The position numbers and the translations under genes were made by a program. From Chitinophagales bacterium (lineage in GTDB: Bacteria; Bacteroidota; Bacteroidia; Chitinophagales; Chitinophagaceae): a stretch of 11,202 nt of DNA. The notes beneath the pieces were generated by a model. It did not search any database. It was given only the letters and a program-made list of their open reading frames with translations, and was not told the DNA's origin. Below are positions 6,801 to 11,202 of this stretch, in pieces. Every line of letters starts with the position of its first letter. Position 1 is the first letter of the stretch. The stretch is taken from positions 1 to 11,202 of the forward strand of contig JANXYS010000132.1 in assembly GCA_025355935.1 (NCBI GenBank), written 5' to 3'.

Positions 6801-7610
6801 TACAGCATTAAATTTAACGAAGAACTTGGCCGTTATAAGCGTGAGAAATTCAACATATCCATTGGTGATGAGTTACCAGCAGGTGTATTGAAACTTGCAA
6901 AAGTTTATATGGCGGTTAAACGTAAATTAAAAGTGGGTGATAAAATGGCGGGTCGCCATGGTAACAAAGGTATTGTTGCCAAGATCGTTCGCCAGGAAGA
7001 TATGCCGTTCCTTGAAGACGGAACACCGGTAGATATTGTTCTTAATCCACTTGGTGTACCAAGTCGTATGAACCTCGGCCAGATATATGAAACAGCGTTG
7101 GGCTGGGCTGGTGAGAAATTAGGCGTTCGTTTCGCAACACCCATCTTTGATGGTGCAAGCGTAGACGAAATTGCTGAAAACATTGAAAAAGCCGGTTTAC
7201 CTAAGTTCGGTCATACATACCTGTATGATGGAGAAACAGGCGACCGTTTCGATCAGAAAGCTACCGTGGGTATTATCTATATTATCAAACTTCACCACAT
7301 GGTGGATGATAAAATGCACGCACGTTCAATCGGGCCTTACAGTCTTATTACTCAGCAGCCGCTGGGTGGTAAAGCGCAGTTCGGTGGTCAGCGTTTTGGC
7401 GAGATGGAAGTTTGGGCATTGGAAGCATATGGCGCCTCTAACATCTTGCAGGAGTTGTTAACGCTTAAATCTGATGATATCATTGGTAGAGCGAAAACTT
7501 ACGAAGCAATTGTGAAAGGTGATAACATACCAAGAGCCGGTATTCCTGAATCATTTAATGTACTTGTACATGAGTTGAGAGGACTGGGTTTAGACTTGAA
7601 ATTTGAGTAA
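3801..7610 (+). CDS. rpoB: DNA-directed RNA polymerase subunit beta
   Basis: This 1269-residue protein is the beta subunit, which with beta' forms the catalytic cleft of RNA polymerase in the cytoplasm. Order of landmarks: N-terminal protrusion and lobe; the rifampicin pocket (about 470-495) with D478, H488, R491 and S493, matching E. coli D516, H526, R529 and S531, so the pocket looks drug-sensitive; ETPEGPNIGL from E524; a lysine-rich coiled-coil-like insert at about 897-946; the active-site segment GDKMAGRHGNKG with K1048 and K1056; and the C-terminal clamp segment GGQRFGEMEVWALEAYGASN. T480 replaces E. coli N518. It is shorter than the E. coli protein (1342) because the lineage-specific inserts differ; no domain is missing. 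It is cotranscribed with rpoC 72 bp downstream. Unusually, no rplL gene stands upstream. Identification is certain. Confidence 0.99.
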   Translation: MSATKTQAAQRINFGKVELLAETPDLLGIQIQSFKDFFQLETTPDKRNVEGLFRVFKENFPITDTRNIFVLEFLDYFVDPPRYSIDECIERGLTYAVPLKAKLRLSCNDEEHVDFQTIVQDVFLGNIPYMTPRGTFVINGAERVVVSQLHRSPGVFFGQSIHPNGTKIYSARVIPFKGAWMEFATDINNVMFAYIDRKKKFPVTTLLRSIGFETDKDILELFGMADEVKADRKQLEKHIGKRLAARVLRTWVEDFVDEDTGEVVSIERNEIILERDSVLDDSNIAMILEMDVKSVFIQKEEVSGDYAIIYNTLNKDTSNSELEAVQHIYKQLRGADAPDDETARGIIDKLFFSDKRYDLGEVGRYKINRRLGLNFPIEKKVLTKDDIIAIIKTLVQLTNGKSEVDDIDHLSNRRVRTVGEQLYAQFGVGLARMARTIRERMNVRDNEVFTPVDLINARTLSSVINSFFGTSQLSQFLDQTNPLSEITHKRRISALGPGGLSRERAGFEVRDVHYSHYGRLCTIETPEGPNIGLISTLCVHAKINDMGFIETPYRKVTEGKVDMKKITFLSAEEEDTAKIAQANIDIDEKGNFVEDMIKSRQTGDFPILPKREVEYMDVAPNQIVGLSASLIPFLEHDDANRALMGSNMQRQAVPLLRPEVPIVGTGLEGKAARDARIQIHADGDGVVEYVDATEIHVRYKRNDIQQLVSFEDDLTIYKITKFVRTNQETTINLRPAVIKGQKVQEGDFLTEGYATKGGEIALGRNLKVAFMPWKGYNFEDAIVISEKVVKDDWFTSIHISEFETEVRDTKLGEEELTPDIPNVSEEATKDLDQNGIIRIGANIKEGDIIIGKITPKGESDPTPEEKLLRAIFGDKAGDAKDASLKAPSGTEGVVINKKLFQRAKKDKNAKVREKAQLDKIEKTHEDNEAVLMEMLQNKLQTLLKDKSSQGVNNNFGEVLIGKGAKFGAKNLANIDFVNVNPLGWSGDAKTDDLINTLLHNYSIKFNEELGRYKREKFNISIGDELPAGVLKLAKVYMAVKRKLKVGDKMAGRHGNKGIVAKIVRQEDMPFLEDGTPVDIVLNPLGVPSRMNLGQIYETALGWAGEKLGVRFATPIFDGASVDEIAENIEKAGLPKFGHTYLYDGETGDRFDQKATVGIIYIIKLHHMVDDKMHARSIGPYSLITQQPLGGKAQFGGQRFGEMEVWALEAYGASNILQELLTLKSDDIIGRAKTYEAIVKGDNIPRAGIPESFNVLVHELRGLGLDLKFE

Positions 7611-7616
7611 TCAGTC

Positions 7617-7635
7617 TCCCTTTTAACCGAAGGGA
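7617..7635 (+). other. rpoB-rpoC intercistronic hairpin
   Basis: TCCCTT (7617-7622) pairs with AAGGGA (7630-7635) around a 7-nt loop, 6 nt after the rpoB stop codon. No T run follows, so termination is unlikely. It could be a processing or stability element between the two cistrons, or chance. Confidence 0.3.
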
Positions 7636-7671
7636 AGCACAGAAAGAATTTCAATCATTCATTACTAATTA

Positions 7672-7685
7672 TTAATTACAATATG
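7672..7685 (+). promoter_or_regulatory. rpoC translation initiation box, identical to that of rpoB
   Basis: TTAATTACAAT directly before the rpoC ATG repeats, base for base, the sequence before the rpoB ATG. No Shine-Dalgarno sequence is present. The match supports 7683 as the start, and the protein then begins MAFKKENRP, normal for Bacteroidota RpoC. Confidence 0.6.
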
Positions 7686-10600
7686 GCATTCAAAAAAGAA
7701 AATCGTCCAAGATCTACGTTTTCTCAAATCACGATTGGTTTGGCTTCGCCGGATACAATTTTAGAAAAAAGCTATGGCGAGGTTTTAAAGCCGGAAACAA
7801 TCAACTATCGTACCTACAAGCCTGAAAGAGACGGCTTGTTTTGCGAGAGGATTTTTGGCCCGGTGAAAGATTACGAATGTGCCTGCGGTAAGTATAAGCG
7901 TATCCGTTATAAGGGTATTGTTTGCGACCGTTGTGGTGTAGAAGTTACTGAGAAGAAGGTACGTCGCGAAAGAATGGGACACATCAAACTGGTAGTTCCT
8001 GTTGTTCACATCTGGTACTTTAAATCATTGCCAAATAAAATTGGTTACCTGCTGGGGATGAGTTCCAAAAAGCTGGAGACGATTGTTTACTACGAGCGTT
8101 TCGTGGTTATTCAATCTGGAATCCGTGCTGATAAAGGCCAGAACTACGGTGATCTTTTAACAGAAGAAGAATACCTCGACATACTGGATACACTTCCAAA
8201 AGAGAATCAAATGCTTCCTGATGAAGATCCGGAAAAGTTTATCGCTAAAATGGGAGCCGAAGCAGTTCATGGTATGTTGCAAAGGCTTGATCTCGACCAG
8301 TTGAGTTTCGACCTTCGTAACGCTGCAGCTAACGAAACCTCACAGCAGCGTAAAGCAGATGCTCTAAAGCGTTTGAGCGTTGTAGAAAGTTTCCGTGATG
8401 CGAACACAAGAATCAATAACCGTCCTGAATGGATGGTAATGCAATACATCCCGGTTATTCCGCCGGAACTTCGTCCGCTTGTTCCATTGGATGGTGGCCG
8501 TTTCGCCTCTTCCGATCTGAATGATCTTTATCGCAGGGTTATTATCCGTAACAACCGTTTGAAAAGGTTATTGGAAATTAAAGCGCCTGAAGTTATCCTT
8601 CGTAATGAAAAAAGGATGTTGCAGGAAGCAATCGATTCATTGTTTGATAACAGCCGTAAATCAAATGCCGTTAAAGCTGAAGGTGGACGTGCCCTTAAGT
8701 CTTTAAGTGATGTAATTAAAGGTAAGCAAGGACGTTTCCGTCAGAACCTGCTAGGTAAGCGTGTGGATTACTCTGGTCGTTCTGTAATCGTAGTAGGACC
8801 AGAACTAAAAATGCACGAGTGTGGTTTGCCAAAAGATATGGCGGCAGAATTGTTCAAGCCGTTTATTATTCGCAAACTCATTGAGCGTGGTATCGTAAAA
8901 ACAGTTAAGAGTGCCCGTAAGCTTGTAGATAAAAAAGAAGCGATCATCTGGGATATTCTTGAGAACATATTAAAGGGTCACCCGGTAATGCTGAACAGGG
9001 CTCCAACCCTCCACAGGTTATCCATCCAGGCCTTCCAGCCAAAACTAATTGAAGGAAAGGCTATTCAGTTGCACCCGTTGGTAACAACGGCGTTTAACGC
9101 GGATTTCGATGGTGATCAGATGGCGGTTCACGTTCCGTTAAGTAACGCAGCCGTTCTGGAAGCCCAGCTTTTAATGCTATCATCGCACAACATTCTTAAC
9201 CCTCAGAATGGTACGCCTATTACTCTTCCTTCACAGGATATGGTGCTCGGTCTGTACTACATTACAAAAGGTAAGAAAAGTGTTGGCGAAGACATTGTAA
9301 AAGGCGAAGGAAAAGCATTTTATTCTGCGGAAGAAGTGATCATTGCATACAATGAAAAGCAAATTGACCTTCACGCGAATATCAGGGTTCGTGCTAACTG
9401 GCGTAACAACGACGGTAGCCTTACTTATAAACTGATTGAAACAACGGTCGGTCGCGTATTATTTAACCAGCACGTTCCGAAAGAAGTTGGTTTTATAAAT
9501 GCCTTGCTTACAAAGAAAAATCTGCGTGAGATCATTGGCGATATTATCAAATGGACCAGCGTTCCGATCACTGCCAGATTTTTGGATGATATCAAAACCC
9601 TGGGGTACCGTATGGCATTCCGTGGAGGGCTATCGTTCAACATTAATGATCTGATTATCCCTGAAATTAAAGATGAGCTTGTTGCAGCAGCACAGGTAGA
9701 AGTTGCGGAAGTATGGGATAGCTATAATAATGGATTGATCACGAATAACGAGCGTTATAACCAGATCATTGATATCTGGAGTCGTGTGGATACGAAAGTA
9801 ACGGAAACACTTATCCGCGATCTTGCGACTGACAAACAGGGGTTCAACTCTGTTTATATGATGCTTGATTCAGGCGCGCGTGGTTCTAAACAACAGATTA
9901 AACAGCTCGGAGGTATGAGGGGATTGATGGCCAAGCCGCGTAAAAGTGGTTCATCTGGTTCGGAAATTATTGAAAACCCAATACTTGCCAACTTTAAAGA
10001 TGGTTTAAGTGTATTGGAATACTTTATCTCTACCCATGGTGCCCGTAAAGGTTTGGCGGATACCGCTCTTAAAACAGCGGATGCCGGTTACCTTACACGT
10101 AGGCTGGTTGACGTTGCACAGGATGTGGTAATAAATGATGAAGATTGCGGAACCCTTCGTGGTATTGCAACTTCAGCGTTAAAAGATAATGAAGATATCA
10201 TCGAACCATTAAGCGACAGGATCGAAGGTCGTACGTCATTACATGATGTGTTCAACCCTGCAACGGAAGAACTGATCATTGGTGCCGGACATGAGATTGA
10301 TTCTGATACCGCGAAATTAATTGACAATATAGGAATTGATTCAGTTGAGATACGCTCTGTACTTACGTGCGAAAGCAAGCGTGGTGTTTGTGTAAAATGT
10401 TATGGTAAAAACCTTGCTTCAGGTATCCTGGCCCAGCGCGGAGACGCAGTAGGTATCATTGCAGCACAATCAATCGGTGAACCAGGTACACAGCTTACAC
10501 TTCGTACCTTCCACGTGGGTGGTGTTGCCGGATCTACCTCAGTTGAAAGTTCTTTGTACTCGAAATTTGACGGAACGCTTCAATTTGATGGTTTGCGCAC

Positions 10601-11202
10601 GGTGTCAACTGAAAGCGCAGATGGTAAAAAGATTGTGGTAGTTATCGGTCGTACCGGTGAGATCAGGAATATAGATGTGAAATCAGATCGTTTATTAAAC
10701 AGCATGCATATTCCTTACGGTTCTGTGCTGAAAGTTAAAGACGGTCAGAAAGTAGCCAAAGGTGAAGCAATCTGTACATGGGATCCGTTCAACAACGTTA
10801 TTGTTGCTGAGGTGAATGGTAAGATCAGCTTTGATGCCGTGATCGAAGGTGTTACCTATCGTGATGAGGCGGATGAGCAAACAGGTCACCGTGAAAAAGT
10901 GGTTATTGAAACAAAAGATAAAACGAAACTTCCTTCCATCATTGTTGAAGGAAAAGAGAAGAAAGCCTATAACCTTCCTGTAGGTTCACACATCGTGATC
11001 GAAGAAGGAGATGATGTTAGAAGCGGCCAGGTGTTGGTGAAAATTCCAAGGATCCTGAGTAAGCTGAAAGATATCACGGGTGGTCTTCCGAGGGTAACAG
11101 AATTATTTGAAGCACGTAACCCGAGTAATCCTGCTGTGGTTTGTGAAATCGATGGTGTTGTTAGCTTTGGTGCAATCAAACGTGGTAACAGGGAAATTAT
11201 CG
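7683..11202 (+). CDS. rpoC: DNA-directed RNA polymerase subunit beta' (3' end beyond window)
   Basis: The gene encodes the largest RNA polymerase subunit, which holds the catalytic Mg2+. The window gives 1173 complete codons of an expected 1400 or so and cuts the gene; there is no internal stop. Visible in order: the N-terminal zinc site C66, C68, C81, C84; the lid/rudder region with the motif GKRVDYSGRSVIVVGP; the catalytic loop NADFDGDQM at 472-480 with D474, D476 and D478; the stretch GMRGLMAKP ending at 752, followed by a short Ser/Gly-rich insert (about 753-760) relative to E. coli; the bridge helix GARKGLADTALKTADAGYLT; the second zinc site C822, C896, C903, C906; and the trigger loop LTLRTFHVGG with R941 and H944 (E. 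coli R933, H936). After it comes a lineage-type insert rich in beta strands. It is second in the rpoBC unit. Identification is certain. Confidence 0.99.
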   Translation, partial: MAFKKENRPRSTFSQITIGLASPDTILEKSYGEVLKPETINYRTYKPERDGLFCERIFGPVKDYECACGKYKRIRYKGIVCDRCGVEVTEKKVRRERMGHIKLVVPVVHIWYFKSLPNKIGYLLGMSSKKLETIVYYERFVVIQSGIRADKGQNYGDLLTEEEYLDILDTLPKENQMLPDEDPEKFIAKMGAEAVHGMLQRLDLDQLSFDLRNAAANETSQQRKADALKRLSVVESFRDANTRINNRPEWMVMQYIPVIPPELRPLVPLDGGRFASSDLNDLYRRVIIRNNRLKRLLEIKAPEVILRNEKRMLQEAIDSLFDNSRKSNAVKAEGGRALKSLSDVIKGKQGRFRQNLLGKRVDYSGRSVIVVGPELKMHECGLPKDMAAELFKPFIIRKLIERGIVKTVKSARKLVDKKEAIIWDILENILKGHPVMLNRAPTLHRLSIQAFQPKLIEGKAIQLHPLVTTAFNADFDGDQMAVHVPLSNAAVLEAQLLMLSSHNILNPQNGTPITLPSQDMVLGLYYITKGKKSVGEDIVKGEGKAFYSAEEVIIAYNEKQIDLHANIRVRANWRNNDGSLTYKLIETTVGRVLFNQHVPKEVGFINALLTKKNLREIIGDIIKWTSVPITARFLDDIKTLGYRMAFRGGLSFNINDLIIPEIKDELVAAAQVEVAEVWDSYNNGLITNNERYNQIIDIWSRVDTKVTETLIRDLATDKQGFNSVYMMLDSGARGSKQQIKQLGGMRGLMAKPRKSGSSGSEIIENPILANFKDGLSVLEYFISTHGARKGLADTALKTADAGYLTRRLVDVAQDVVINDEDCGTLRGIATSALKDNEDIIEPLSDRIEGRTSLHDVFNPATEELIIGAGHEIDSDTAKLIDNIGIDSVEIRSVLTCESKRGVCVKCYGKNLASGILAQRGDAVGIIAAQSIGEPGTQLTLRTFHVGGVAGSTSVESSLYSKFDGTLQFDGLRTVSTESADGKKIVVVIGRTGEIRNIDVKSDRLLNSMHIPYGSVLKVKDGQKVAKGEAICTWDPFNNVIVAEVNGKISFDAVIEGVTYRDEADEQTGHREKVVIETKDKTKLPSIIVEGKEKKAYNLPVGSHIVIEEGDDVRSGQVLVKIPRILSKLKDITGGLPRVTELFEARNPSNPAVVCEIDGVVSFGAIKRGNREII

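Noticed and set aside
7171..7461. Plus-strand frame of 96 codons in another frame of rpoB
   Set aside because: It overlaps the conserved RpoB C-terminal region entirely and has no recognisable features; it is a shadow frame. The plus-strand frame at 10459-10641 within rpoC is rejected likewise.
9933..9962. Ser/Gly-rich insert in RpoC after GLMAKP
   Set aside because: It looks odd against E. coli, but as far as I recall Bacteroidota RpoC proteins commonly carry a short insert here, so it is lineage-typical and not a novelty.
1..11202. Possible defence system, mobile element, CRISPR array or biosynthetic cluster
   Set aside because: No transposase, integrase, nuclease, methyltransferase, toxin-antitoxin pair, spacer-repeat array or pathway genes are present. 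The four genes are ordinary core or common accessory genes.

Overview
The window looks like a housekeeping segment of a Bacteroidota chromosome, probably a Chitinophagaceae-like member (the phylum is well supported, the family is a guess). The evidence is: RpoB and RpoC sequences of Bacteroidota type; a TAnnTTTG-type promoter box (TACCTTTG) in front of rpoB; no Shine-Dalgarno sequence at the gene starts, only AT-rich initiation contexts; a Crp/Fnr regulator with the PETLSRIR recognition helix common in this phylum; and a lipoprotein M13 peptidase. All genes seen are on the + strand.

Layout. 1-60 is dominated by a perfect 48-bp palindrome, best read as the terminator of a gene lying left of the window. 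61-380 has no gene. 381-2423 encodes an M13 (neprilysin/PepO-type) zinc endopeptidase anchored as a lipoprotein, closed by a clear hairpin terminator at 2496-2521. 2522-2938 has no confident gene, but holds four GAAAATAGT-like repeats and a perfect FNR-type palindrome (TTGAT-N4-ATCAA). 2939-3583 encodes a Crp/Fnr-family regulator. From about 3704 a promoter drives rpoB (3801-7610) and, 72 bp later, rpoC (7683 to the window edge, about four fifths of the expected length).

How the parts work together. rpoB and rpoC encode the beta and beta' subunits that form the catalytic cleft of RNA polymerase, and they appear to be one transcription unit. They share an identical 14-nt initiation box. The usual upstream partner genes rplJ-rplL are absent: a regulator gene and a peptidase gene stand in their place, and rpoBC seem to have their own promoter. 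The peptidase and the regulator look like independent single-gene units.

I see no defence island, mobile element, CRISPR array, RNA gene or evident new multi-gene system. The most interesting material is small-scale: the FNR-type palindrome and repeat cluster upstream of the Crp/Fnr gene, the long gapless palindrome at the left edge, the detached rpoBC unit, and the shared initiation box.
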